Shown here piece after piece: positions 15,301-21,221 of a stretch of DNA of 64,000 bases. The translations under genes and the position numbers were made by a program. The notes beneath the pieces are model-generated. The model did not search any database. It worked only from the letters and a program-made list of their open reading frames with translations, and had not been told where the DNA came from. Source of the stretch: CALGLS01 sp965222105 (GTDB lineage Bacteria > Bacteroidota > Bacteroidia > Chitinophagales > Saprospiraceae). Position 1 is the stretch's first letter. Each line of letters starts with the position of its first letter. The DNA lies in contig CBDCTQ010000075.1 in NCBI GenBank assembly GCA_965222105.1, positions 62,001 to 126,000 of the forward strand, read 5' to 3'.

Positions 15301-18300
15301 CTGGCAGTGGATCATCGCAATCGATGGTCACATCAGCAGGCACATTTTGAATCGTCGGTGCCGGAGCTGGGTTCACCGTTATGGTTTGAGTAACCGGGGT
15401 CAGCGGGTTACCGCAAATATCATTTCCCGACCAGGTGTAGGTGATCGTGCTGGCTACACAGGGATTGATGGTGCCCGACTGAGTGCCGCTCACCGTTCCG
15501 GTTATTTGGCAGGTACCCGTAAGATTATTGTCATAAGTCAGGTCATTCAACGCAGGTAATGGGTCATCACAATCAATCGTCACATCAGCAGGTACGTTTT
15601 GAATCGTCGGTGTCGGGGCGGGGTTTACCGTTATGGTCTGGGTAACCGGCGTCAGCGGATTGCCACAAATATCGTTGCCCGACCAGGTGTAGGTGATCGT
15701 GCTGGCTACACAGGGATCGATGGTTCCGGATTGGGTGCCACTTACCGTTCCCGTAATTTGGCAAGTTCCTGTAAGATTATTGTCATAAGTCAAGTCATTT
15801 AAGGCCGGAAGTGGATCATCACAATCGATGGTCACAGCAGTCGGTACATTTTGAATGGTTGGTGCCGGTGCGGGATTGACTGTTATCGTTTGAGTAACTG
15901 GGGCCAGCGGATTGCCACAAATGTCATTGCCCAACCAGATGTAGGTGATCGTGCTGGCTACACAGGGATCAATTGTTCCGGATTGTGTGCCACTTACTGT
16001 TCCCGTAATTTGACAGGTTCCTGTAAGGCCGTTGTCGTATGTGAGATCATTCAACGCAGGAAGCGGATCATCGCAATTTATGGTTATGGCCGATGGTACG
16101 TTTTGAATCGTTGGAGCTGGTGCAGGGTTGACCGTAATAGTTTGGGTAACCGGGGTCAGCGGGTTACCGCAAATGTCGTTGCCCGACCAGGTGTAGGTGA
16201 TCGTGCTGGCTACACAGGGATTGATGGTTCCGGATTGGGTGCCACTTACCGTTCCCGTAATTTGGCAAGTTCCTGTAAGATTATTGTCATAAGTCAAGTC
16301 ATTCAACGCTGGCAGTGGATCATCGCAATCAATCGTCACATCAGCCGGTACGTTTTGAATCGTCGGAGCCGGGGCAGGGTTTACCGTTATGGTCTGGGTA
16401 ACTGGCGTCAGCGGATTGCCGCAAATGTCGTTGCCCGACCAGGTGTAGGTGATCGTGCTGGCTACACATGGATCAATGGTGCCGGATTGGGTGCCGCTTA
16501 CCGTTCCCGTAATTTGGCAAGTTCCAGTGAGGCCATTGTCGTATGTGAGATCATTCAATGCCGGAAGAGCATCGTCGCAATTTATGGTTATTGCTGGTGG
16601 TACATTTTGAATCGTCGGTGCCGGAGCAGGGTTGACCGTTATCGTTTGGGTAACTGGTGTCAGTGGATTGCCGCAAATGTCGTTGCCCGACCAGGTGTAG
16701 GTGATCGTGCTGATTACACAAGGGTCGATGGTGCCGGATTGGGTGCCGCTTACGGTTCCAGTGATTTGGCAAGTACCGGTAAGGCCGTTGTCATAGGTCA
16801 GATCATTCAATGCAGGAAGCGCATCGTCGCAGTTTATAGTTATTGCCGGTGGCACATTTTGAATGGTTGGAGCCGGTGCAGGGTTCACCGTTATCGTTTG
16901 GGTGACCGGGGTCAGCGGATTGCCGCAAATGTCATTGCCTGACCAGGTGTAGGTGATGGTGCTGGCTACACAGGGATCAATGGTGCCCGATTGGGTGCCA
17001 CTTACTGTTCCAGTAATTTGACAAGTGCCTGTAAGATTATTGTCATAAGTCAAGTCATTCAACGCTGGCAGTGGATCATCGCAATCGATGGTCACATCAG
17101 CAGGCACATTTTGAATCGTCGGTGCCGGAGCTGGGTTCACCGTTATGGTTTGAGTAACCGGGGTCAGAGGGTTACCGCAAATATCATTTCCCGACCAGGT
17201 GTAGGTGATCGTGCTGATGGCGCATGGATCAATTGTTCCGGATTGTGTGCCACTTACTGTTCCCGTAATTTGGCAGGTGCCTGTTAGGCCGTTATCGTAT
17301 GTCAAATCATTCAAGGCTGGCAGTGCATCGTCGCAGTTTATGGTGATCGCTGGTGGTACGTTTTGAATCGTTGGAGTTGGTGCCGGATTAACCGTTATGG
17401 TTTGAGTAACCGGGGTCAGCGGGTTACCGCAAATGTCATTTCCCGACCAGGTGTAGGTGATCGTGCTGTTTACACAGGGATCGATGGTACCCGACTGGGT
17501 GCCGCTCACCGTTCCGGTTATTTGGCAGGTACCCGTAAGATTATTGTCATAAGTCAGGTCATTCAACGCAGGTAATGGGTCATCACAATCAATCGTCACA
17601 TCAGCAGGTACGTTTTGAATGGTTGGTGCCGGAGCAGGGTTTACCGTTATGGTTTGGGTGACCGGGGTCAGCGGGTTACCGCAAATGTCGTTGCCCGACC
17701 AGGTGTAAGTGATCGTGCTGATTCCACAGGGGTCGATAGTGCCACTTTGCACACCACTTACGGTTCCGGTAATCTGACAGGTTCCTGTAAGATTATTGTC
17801 ATAAGTCAAGTCATTCAACGCTGGCAGTGGATCATCGCAATCAATCGTCACATCAGCAGGTACGTTTTGAATCGTCGGAGCTGGTGCGGGATTGACCGTT
17901 ATCGTTTGAGTAACTGGGGTCAGCGGATTGCCACAAATATCGTTGCCCGACCAGGTGTAGGTAATCGTGCTGATTACACAGGGATCGATGGTGCCACTTT
18001 GCACACCACTTACTGTTCCTGTAATTTGACAGGTGCCTGTGAGGCCGTTGTCGTATGGGAGATCATTCAATGCGGGAAGCGCATCGTCACAATTTATGGT
18101 TATTGCCGGTGGCACATTTTGAATGGTTGGTGCCGGAGCGGGATTCACCGTTATCGTTTGGGTAACCGGGATTAGCGGATTGCCGCAAATGTCGTTGCCC
18201 GACCAGGTATAAGTAATCGTGCTAATGACGCATGGATCAATGATGCCCGATTGGGTTCCGCTCACGGTGCCCGTTATTTGACAGGTGCCTGTAAGATTAT

Positions 18301-20842
18301 TGTCATAAGTCAAGTCATTCAACGCTGGCAGTGGATCATCGCAATCGATGATCACATCAGCAGGCACATTTTGAATCGTCGGTGCCGGAGCTGGGTTCAC
18401 CGTTATGGTTTGAGTAACCGGGGTCAGCGGATTACCGCAAATATCATTACCCGACCAGGTGTAGGTGATGGTGCTAATTCCACAGGGATCGATGGTCCCC
18501 GATTGAGTGCCACTCACCGTTCCGGTAATTTGGCAAGTGCCTGTAAGATTATTGTCATAAGTCAAGTCATTCAAGGCTGGCAGTGGATCATCGCAATCAA
18601 TCGTCACATCAGCAGGTACGTTTTGAATGGTCGGTGCTGGAGCAGGGTTGACTGTTATGGTTTGGGTGACCGGGGTCAGCGGGTTACCGCAAATGTCGTT
18701 GCCCGACCAAGTGTAGGTGATCGTGCTGATTACACAGGGATCGATGGTGCCCGATTGGGTGCCGCTCACGGTGCCCGATATTTGACAGGTGCCTGTAATA
18801 TTATTGTCATAAATCAAGTCGTTCAAGGCTGGCAGTGGATCATCGCAATCGATGGTCACATCAGCCGGTACATTTTGAATGGTTGGTGCCGGAGCCGGGT
18901 TGACTGTTATCGTTTGGGTGACCGGGGTCAGCGGATTGCCGCAAATATCATTGCCCGACCAGGTGTAGGTGATGGTGCTGATGGCGCATGGATCAATTGT
19001 TCCGGATTGAGTGCCGCTCACCGTGCCCGTAATTTGGCAGGTGCCTGTTAGGCCGTTATCGTATGTCAAATCATTCAAGGCTGGCAGTGCATCGTCGCAG
19101 TTTATGGTTATGGCCGATGGGACATTTTGAATCGTCGGGGCAGGAGCTGGGTTCACCATTATCGTTTGGGTAACCGGGGTCAGCGGGTTACCGCAAATGT
19201 CATTGCCAGACCAGGTGTAGGTGATCGTGCTGATGATACATGGATCAATGGTGCCGGATTGGGTGCCGCTCACCGTTCCAGTAATTTGACAGGTGCCTGT
19301 AAGATTATTGTCGTAGGTCAAGTCATTCAGTGCTGGCAGTGGATCGTCACAATCGATGGTCACATCAGCAGGCACGTTTTGAATGGTTGGTGCCGGGGCA
19401 GGGTTCACCGTTATCGTTTGGGTGACCGGATTCAGCGGAATACCGCAAATGTCATTTCCCGACCAGGTGTAAGTGATGGTGCTGATGACGCAGGGATCAA
19501 TGGTTCCGGATTGGGTGCCACTCACCGTTCCCGTAATTTGGCAAGTGCCCGTAAGGCCGTTGTCATAGGTCAAGTCATTCAGGGCTGGCAGTGGGTCATC
19601 ACAATCGATGGTCACATCAGCAGGCACGTTTTGAATGGTTGGAGCCGGAGCAGGGTTCACCGTTATCGTTTGGGTAACCGGAGTCAGTGGATTGCCACAA
19701 ATATCATTGCCAGACCAGGTGTAGGTGATCGTACTAATCACACAGGGATCGATGGTGCCGGATTGAGTGCCACTTACCGTTCCCGTTATTTGGCAGGTGC
19801 CTGTGAGGCCGTTGTCGTATGTGAGATCATTCAATGCAGGAAGCGCATCGTCGCAATTTATGGTTATGGCTGGTGGAACATTTTGGAAGATTGGAGCCGG
19901 CGCAGGATTCACCGTTATCGTTTGGGTAACCGGGGTCAGCGGGTTGCCACAAATATCATTGCCAGACCAGGTGTAGATGATCGTGCTGATGACGCAGGGA
20001 TCAATGGTTCCGGATTGAGTGCCGCTCACCGTTCCCGTAATTTGGCAGGTGCCGGTGAGGCCGTTGTCGTAGGTCAAATCGTTCAAGGCTGGTAATGGAT
20101 CATCGCAATCTATCGTCACATCAGCCGGTACGTTTTGAATGGTTGGAGCAGGCGCAGGATTCACCGTTATGGTTTGGGTAACCGGGGTCAGCGGGTTGCC
20201 ACAAATGTCATTGCCCGACCAGGTGTAGGTAATCGTGCTGATTACGCAGGGATCGATAGTGCCGGATTGTGTGCCGCTCACCGTTCCAGTAATTTGGCAA
20301 GTGCCTGTAAGGCCATTATCGTATGTGAGATCATTCAATGCAGGAAGCGCATCGTCGCAGTTTATGGTTATGGCTGGCGGGACATTTTGGATCGTTGGAG
20401 CTGGAGCCGGATTCACCGTTATCGTTTGGGTAACCGGAGTCAGTGGATTGCCACAAATATCATTGCCCGACCAGGTGTTGGTGATGGTGCTGATGACGCA
20501 GGGATCAATTGTTCCGGATTGCGTACCGCTCACCGTTCCTGTAATTTGGCAGGTGCCGGTGAGGCCGTTGTCGTATGTGAGATCATTCAATGCAGGAAGC
20601 GCATCGTCGCAGTTTATGGTTATGGCCGGTGGCACATTTTGAATGGTTGGTGCCGGAGCCGGGTTGACCGTTATGGTTTGGGTAACCGGGGTCAACGGGT
20701 TGCCGCAAATGTCATTGCCCGACCAGGTGTAGGTGATTGTGCTGATGACGCAGGGATCGATGGTGCCGGATTGGGTGCCGCTCACCGTTCCTGTAATTTG
20801 ACAAGTGCCCGTGAGGCCGTTGTCGTATGTGAGACCATTCAA
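377..20842 (-). CDS. Giant SprB-like T9SS-secreted adhesin, C-terminal portion (split by frameshift)
   Basis: This frame encodes 6821 residues from the first in-frame Met but in fact continues upstream to about 20892, where an extra G breaks it from the preceding frame. From N- to C-terminus it holds about 22 HYR-like units of 84 residues, one divergent copy, an Ig-like linker, 80 units of 54 residues, another Ig-like domain, two SprB-type repeats (for example near GTYTVTTTDANGC), an Ig-like domain, and a type B T9SS C-terminal domain. The last has the motifs FIPNAFSPNGDGVNDVF, DRWGEVVF and GWDG and ends GDLTLLR. Family knowledge: such tails direct secretion by PorV-independent, SprF-type T9SS routes, and SprB of Flavobacterium johnsoniae is a mobile gliding adhesin of about 6500 residues. 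Adhesion is inferred. Together with the two upstream pieces it would make about 12,120 residues. No separate promoter or signal peptide exists for this piece, so it is not an independent gene. Confidence 0.85.
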   Translation of the reverse strand: MNGLTYDNGLTGTCQITGTVSGTQSGTIDPCVISTITYTWSGNDICGNPLTPVTQTITVNPAPAPTIQNVPPAITINCDDALPALNDLTYDNGLTGTCQITGTVSGTQSGTIDPCVISTITNTWSGNDICGNPLTPVTQTITVNPAPAPTIQNVPPAITINCDDALPALNDLTYDNGLTGTCQITGTVSGTQSGTIDPCVISTITYTWSGNDICGNPLTPVTQTITVNPAPAPTIQNVPADVTIDCDDPLPALNDLTYDNGLTGTCQITGTVSGTQSGTIDPCVISTIIYTWSGNDICGNPLTPVTQTITVNPAPAPIFQNVPPAITINCDDALPALNDLTYDNGLTGTCQITGTVSGTQSGTIDPCVISTITYTWSGNDICGNPLTPVTQTITVNPAPAPTIQNVPADVTIDCDDPLPALNDLTYDNGLTGTCQITGTVSGTQSGTIDPCVISTITYTWSGNDICGIPLNPVTQTITVNPAPAPTIQNVPADVTIDCDDPLPALNDLTYDNNLTGTCQITGTVSGTQSGTIDPCIISTITYTWSGNDICGNPLTPVTQTIMVNPAPAPTIQNVPSAITINCDDALPALNDLTYDNGLTGTCQITGTVSGTQSGTIDPCAISTITYTWSGNDICGNPLTPVTQTITVNPAPAPTIQNVPADVTIDCDDPLPALNDLIYDNNITGTCQISGTVSGTQSGTIDPCVISTITYTWSGNDICGNPLTPVTQTITVNPAPAPTIQNVPADVTIDCDDPLPALNDLTYDNNLTGTCQITGTVSGTQSGTIDPCGISTITYTWSGNDICGNPLTPVTQTITVNPAPAPTIQNVPADVIIDCDDPLPALNDLTYDNNLTGTCQITGTVSGTQSGIIDPCVISTITYTWSGNDICGNPLIPVTQTITVNPAPAPTIQNVPPAITINCDDALPALNDLPYDNGLTGTCQITGTVSGVQSGTIDPCVISTITYTWSGNDICGNPLTPVTQTITVNPAPAPTIQNVPADVTIDCDDPLPALNDLTYDNNLTGTCQITGTVSGVQSGTIDPCGISTITYTWSGNDICGNPLTPVTQTITVNPAPAPTIQNVPADVTIDCDDPLPALNDLTYDNNLTGTCQITGTVSGTQSGTIDPCVNSTITYTWSGNDICGNPLTPVTQTITVNPAPTPTIQNVPPAITINCDDALPALNDLTYDNGLTGTCQITGTVSGTQSGTIDPCAISTITYTWSGNDICGNPLTPVTQTITVNPAPAPTIQNVPADVTIDCDDPLPALNDLTYDNNLTGTCQITGTVSGTQSGTIDPCVASTITYTWSGNDICGNPLTPVTQTITVNPAPAPTIQNVPPAITINCDDALPALNDLTYDNGLTGTCQITGTVSGTQSGTIDPCVISTITYTWSGNDICGNPLTPVTQTITVNPAPAPTIQNVPPAITINCDDALPALNDLTYDNGLTGTCQITGTVSGTQSGTIDPCVASTITYTWSGNDICGNPLTPVTQTITVNPAPAPTIQNVPADVTIDCDDPLPALNDLTYDNNLTGTCQITGTVSGTQSGTINPCVASTITYTWSGNDICGNPLTPVTQTITVNPAPAPTIQNVPSAITINCDDPLPALNDLTYDNGLTGTCQITGTVSGTQSGTIDPCVASTITYIWLGNDICGNPLAPVTQTITVNPAPAPTIQNVPTAVTIDCDDPLPALNDLTYDNNLTGTCQITGTVSGTQSGTIDPCVASTITYTWSGNDICGNPLTPVTQTITVNPAPTPTIQNVPADVTIDCDDPLPALNDLTYDNNLTGTCQITGTVSGTQSGTINPCVASTITYTWSGNDICGNPLTPVTQTITVNPAPAPTIQNVPADVTIDCDDPLPALNDLTYDNNLTGTCQITGVLSGVQIGTPDPCGNTITYEWSGNDVCGNSLSYTQNITINPAADPVFINPPADVNIPCGDPLPPLNDLPYDNMQAAPCNISGTVSGTMIDNGSTVTYQWEFTNACNNNTITHSQIITIDQGPDISTNDPMPVICVGDMFDLSSISIVDANNTGATITYHAATPATPGNVLGSTMVSPTTSTTYYVLATSSNGNCLDELEIIVTVNPTTTGEELYTGCQGDGYSITVNGIVYDETNPTGTETLTGANNCDSVVTVNLVYNTATTGEELYTGCESDGYSITVNGIVYDETNPTGTETLTGANNCDSVVTVNLVYNLATTGEELYTGCQGDGYSISVNGIVYDETNPTGTETLTGASGCDSIVTINLTYGAESTGTEDYTGCQGDGYSITVNGIVYDETNPTGTETLTSANNCDSVVTVNLVYNSATTGEELYTGCQGDGYSISVNGIVYDETNPTGTETLTSANNCDSVVTVNLVYNSATTGEELYTGCQGDGYSITVNGIVYDETNPTGTETLTGANNCDSVVTVNLVYNLATTGEELYTGCQGDGYSITVNGIVYDETNPTGTETLTGTNNCDSIVTINLTYGVESTGTEDYSGCEGDGYSITVNGIVYDETNPTGTETLTGANNCDSVVTVNLVYNSATTGEELYTGCQGDGYSITVNGIVYDETNPTGTETLTGANNCDSVVTVNLVYNSATTGEELYTGCQGDGYSITVNGIVYDETNPTGTETLTGVNNCDSVVTVNLVYNSATTGEELYTGCQGDGYSISVNGIVYDETNPTGTETLTGASGCDSIVTINLTYGVESTGTEDYTGCQGDGYSITVNGIVYDETNPTGTETLTSANNCDSVVTVNLVYNSATIGEELYTGCQGDGYSITVNGIVYDETNPTGTETLTGTNNCDSIVTINLTYGAESTGTELYTGCEGDGYSITVNGIVYDEANPTGTETLTGASGCDSIVTINLTYSAESTGTELYTGCEGDGYSITVNGIVYDEANPTGTETLMGASGCDSIVTINLAYGAESTGTELYTGCEGDGYSITVNGIVYDEANPTGTQTLTGASGCDSIVTINLTYGAESTGTEDYTGCEGDGYSVTVNGIVYDETNPTGTETLTSANNCDSVVTVNLVYNSATIGEELYTGCQGDGYSITVNGIVYDETNPTGTETLTGTNNCDSIVTINLTYGAESTGTELYTGCEGDGYSITVNGIVYDEANPTGTETLMGASGCDSIVTINLTYSAESTGTEDYTGCEGDGYSVTVNGIVYDEANPTGTETLMGASGCDSIVTINLTYGAESTGTELYTGCEGDGYSVTVNGIVYDETNPTGTETLTSANNCDSVVTVNLVYNSATTGEELYTGCQGDGYSITVNGIVYDETNPTGTETLMGASGCDSIVTINLTYGAESTGMEDYTGCEGDGYSVTVNGTLYNEANPTGTETLMGASGCDSIVTINLTYGAESTGMEDYTGCEGDGYSVTVNGTLYNEANPTGTEMLSGNSNCDSIVTINLVFNPPSTENELYAGCQGDGYSVTVNGTLYDETNPSGTEMMTDINNCDSIVVVDLVFNLSTTGTESYTGCEGDGYNVLVNGTLYFEDNPAGTETLTSANNCDSIVTINLTFSSASTGAESYAGCEGDGYSVTVNGTVYNEGNPVGSETLTGANGCDSVVVVNLTFSTSLMGSELYSGCQGDGYSVIVNGTTYDEANPTGTETLTSSTNCDSIVTIDLSFDLASTGTEDYTGCQGDGYVVTVNGTAYDESNPTGTETIAGNNNCDSVVTINLTYNAPSTGSEIYVGCEGDGYTVTVNGTLYYQDNPSGTEVLTGANNCDSIVAINLSYLPALTGNEDYAGCIGDGYSVVVNGTVYDETNPAGTEILTSSNNCDSIVTINLMFNNVLNGAEDYTGCQGDGYSVVVNGTVYNETNPTGMETLSSTTNCDSIVTINLLYNNTSSGEEIYTGCQGDGYSVTVNGNVYDEINPFGTETLTGPNGCDSIVSVNLAYQPPSSGIEAYIGCENDGYSVTVNGTLYYEDNPSGTEILTAFNNCDSVVTVDLVYLPVATGNEGYSGCIGDGYSVIVNGTLYDETNPSGIEILTGFNNCDSIVNINLSFSTSLTGTELYDGCQGDGYSVLVNGTIYDEFNPTGIETIPGNASCDSVVTIDLTFNATSTGDEVYDGCQGDGYSVTINGTVYDETNPFGQEILSGSNNCDSIVTVSLTFSPPSNGSELYIGCQGDGYSVVVNGNLYDEVNPSGVETMTNSLGCDSTVLVNLTFGSMTSGEELYDGCFNDGYSILVNGTLYDEANPTGTETLFNAAGCDSVVTIMLNFTDVLSGLEAYEGCTGDGYSVTVDGVVYDEANPSGLDTLLSSVGCDSIVTIDLIFMDSLFGTEEYIGCTGDGYSVIVNGTIYNEINPIGTESMISVDGCDSIVTISLDYIINTTTMESYTGCQGDGYAVLVNGVVYNQFNPSGQETLTSSVGCDSIVVVDLVFNPPSTGLETYDGCNNDGYSVFVNGTLYDQSNPNGLETLTGFNGCDSTVTINLTFNNDVTGEETYEGCLGDGYSVTVNGTVYDETNPSGTEILPSNIGCDSIVTIDLVYTVSPIGDEIYNGCENDGYSVIVNGTLYDETNPTGTEFIVLNSGCDSIVTVDLSYSPSTFGDEQYEGCEGDGYSVIVNGIVYDEGTPSGTQIIPNFQGCDSLVTIDLVFHQTTTGLETYEGCFNDGYAISVGGTVYDESNPTGEELLISSTGCDSIVTIDLFFSNEITGLESYTGCSGDGYSVLVNGTTYNETNPGGTEFMVSASGCDSIVTVDLVYENTAFGEESYSGCENDGYSVVVNGSIYDEDDPDGTEVMTAFNGCDSVVTVNLIFNPTTNGEVFYTGCEGDGYSVEVNGFVYDEATPSGLQLLPNYQGCDSIIIIELTFEPTNTGEEIYNGCFNDGYSVIVNGTVYDETNPVGTEVLTNTAGCDSIVSINLTFASELTGYENYEGCFGDGYNVTVNGTLYDETNPSGTEILPSSTGCDSIVTIDLQFNDVLSGEELYDGCTGDGYLVIVNGNLYNESNPMGTETLTSISGCDSIVTINLQYHPIVTGQELYSGCEGDGYNVLVNGIVYNEANPSGVETLTSSLGCDSIVTINLSYNEAFFADELYEGCLGDGYSITVNGTLYDENNPTGVEMLTTGAGCDSVVNIMLTFGESYFLEESYSGCENDGYTVLVNGVIYDESNPAGTEMMTTTSGCDSVVTIDLSFGEPTLNLITYDGCEGDGYSLTVNGEVYNESNPSGAQILTNFAGCDSLIFIELSFSPPNTGMETYSGCFNDGYNVVVNGTVYNETNPTGTETLTNALGCDSVVTINLTFNSEVTGTEDYVGCNGDGYSVIVNGTVYDESNPNGTETLTSTSGCDSIVTVNLLFNDALTGEESYTGCADDGYTVMVNGMVYDETNPMGMETLTSAGGCDSIVTVSLVFQPASTGEELYEGCEGDGYAILVNGVVYSESNPSGTEMLTSAAGCDSIVTINLTFGDGFNAEELYEGCEGDGYSVTVNGVVYDESNPTGVEMLTSVAGCDSVVTINLTFGDGFTAEELYEGCEGDGYSVTVNGVVYDESNPTGVEMLTSVAGCDSVVTISLTFGNEITADELYEGCEGDGYSVTVNGVVYDESNPTGVETLISVAGCDSVVTISLTFGNEITAQELYEGCEGDGYSVTVNGVVYDESNPTGVEMLTSVAGCDSVITISLTFGNEITADELYEGCEGDGYSVTVNGVVYDESNPTGVEMLTSVAGCDSVVTISLTFGNEITAEELYEGCEGDGYSVTVNGVVYDESNPTGVEMLTSVAGCDSVVTISLTFGNEITAEELYEGCEGDGYSVTVNGVVYDESNPTGVEMLTSVAGCDSVVTIILTFGNEITAEELYEGCEGDGYSVTVNGVVYDESNPTGVEMLTSVAGCDSVVTINLTFGDGFAAEELYEGCEGDGYSVMVNGVVYDESNPTGVEMLTSVAGCDSVVTINLTYGDGFMAEELYEGCEGDGYSVTVNGVVYDESNPIGIEQMVSVEGCDSVVVVNLTYNNTNTGTETYIGCEGDGYAISVNGVVYDESNPSGVEVLSNVVGCDSTVTISLNFLGEASSIVNPSLCFGQTVSVNGTVYDQNNPSGTEVLGGAAANGCDSVITVDLNFVSEIVFDLDDQICENESIAVNGTVYDINNPTGTETFVGGSVGGCDSIVNVSLDFNSLPEFILDPVLCFGDSLVINNTVYNETNASGMEVFAGGSILGCDSIVVVDLSFQDEVFFDLSPDLCPGEAVEVNGTTYDENTPTGTETIVGGSLLGCDSTISVNLNYYLPAEGLFDPTLCPGESVEVNGTVYDAANPGGVEVIAGGSVMGCDSTVTVDLSFEMAVVEDFEQVLCPGETIVVNGTAYDENNPVGTEIFQGGSYTGCDSTVNIALGFYPTSEQLVDPTLCFGESMIVNGTIYDASNPDGTEIFPGAAYTGCDSTVFISLGFTEEAVFDLMETLCEDDNITVNGTVYDLGNPTGVELIEGGNYQGCDSTVIVNLNFYPVVTAALTQDGFICAGDSIAITFLLGGGGVYDVWFSDGNTTTLLSGIVDGHTIMVAPGTTTTYSITNVAVVGIPCDPVLQASEVTIEVGQVDMTAEVTTDFSGFGVSCNGENNGSASAEGLNGEAPYFYQWSNGQAGSNVDQLAAGTYTVTTTDANGCTAVDQIMITEPAAPDLFVSATDPTCFGDTDGTIVIDTVVGGIGPYSYSVGGQLLTPVVEFPVVVAGLGAGNYDVVISDAYDCIAAANVQVVDPLPPAVELVASDLEIELGDSVRLDAFTNLTNFDFEWFTSELLSCDTCLTTYSWPLNTATYAIEMYDEDGCTAYDEITITVDKERNVFIPNAFSPNGDGVNDVFFVNTSDDVDEIQSMRIFDRWGEVVFIGEHIPANDLLYGWDGVFRDEPMNPAVFVYLIEVRFVDGYVGVYAGDLTLLR
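1664..2959 (-). repeat. Repeat family 3 variant: 8 further 162-bp units
   Basis: Eight more 54-residue units (1296 bp = 8 x 162) continue the register but with a different N-terminal half: LCFGQTVSVNGTVYD or LCPGESVEVNGTVYD replaces the GCxGDGYS segment, while NPTGTE and GCDSxVxVxL are kept. With the 72 regular units this makes 80 units, 1664-14623, without a single net length change. Confidence 0.9.
2960..14623 (-). repeat. Repeat family 3: 72 tandem 162-bp units (54-residue)
   Basis: The segment is 11,664 bp, exactly 72 x 162 bp. The unit pattern is TTGEELYTGCQGDGYS, VNG, YDETNPTGTE and GCDSVVTVNL, with two cysteines about 32 residues apart. Copies at about 3250-4750 and 10750-14620 are nearly identical within each block, while those at about 4760-10700 are diverged. 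I do not recognise a named domain with certainty; it resembles short repeats common in Saprospiria surface proteins. Confidence 0.95.
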
Positions 20843-21198
20843 TGCTGGAAGTGCATCGTCGCAGTTTATGGTGATGGCTGGCGGGACATTTTGGAATCGT
20901 TGGAGCTGGTGCAGGGTTCACCGTTATGGTTTGGGTAACCGGGGTCAACGGGTTGCCGCAAATGTCATTGCCCGACCAGGTGTAGGTGATTGTGCTGATG
21001 ACGCAGGGATCGATGGTGCCGGATTGGGTGCCGCTCACCGTTCCTGTAATTTGACAAGTGCCCGTGAGGCCGTTGTCGTATGTGAGACCATTCAATGCTG
21101 GAAGTGCATCGTCGCAGTTTATGGTGATGGCTGGCGGGACATTTTGAATCGTTGGAGCTGGTGCAGGGTTCACCGTTATGGTTTGGGTAACCGGGGTC
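20678..21198. repeat. Near-exact tandem duplication of one 252-bp unit at the frameshifts
   Basis: Bases 20678-20945 and 20931-21198 are identical apart from one extra G (20893/20894), whereas other neighbouring units differ at many positions. Both frame breaks of the giant gene fall in or next to this duplicated unit. A very recent duplication or an assembly artefact in a repeat are both possible. Confidence 0.8.
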
Positions 21199-21221
21199 AG
21201 CGGATTGCCGCAAAATGTCAT
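20712..21221 (-). pseudogene. Middle fragment of the giant adhesin in the third frame
   Basis: Between the two indels the repeat coding continues in a third frame. From about 21212 down to 20894 it reads through about 1.3 canonical 84-residue units (CGNPLTPVTQTITV, PALNGLTYDNGLTGTC, WSGNDICGN) before losing the repeat register. The frame enters at an extra A (a run of four at 21212-21215 where other copies have three) and leaves at an extra G (GG at 20893-20894 where other copies have one). It is a bridge between the N- and C-terminal portions, not a gene. It may be real gene decay, a sequencing error, or a mis-assembled tandem duplicate. Confidence 0.8.

Noticed and set aside
21212..21215. 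Programmed ribosomal frameshifting as the explanation for the split adhesin.
   Set aside because: Two shifts within about 320 bases at ordinary short runs, no slippery heptamer or stimulatory hairpin evident, and dozens of equivalent unit copies lack the extra base.
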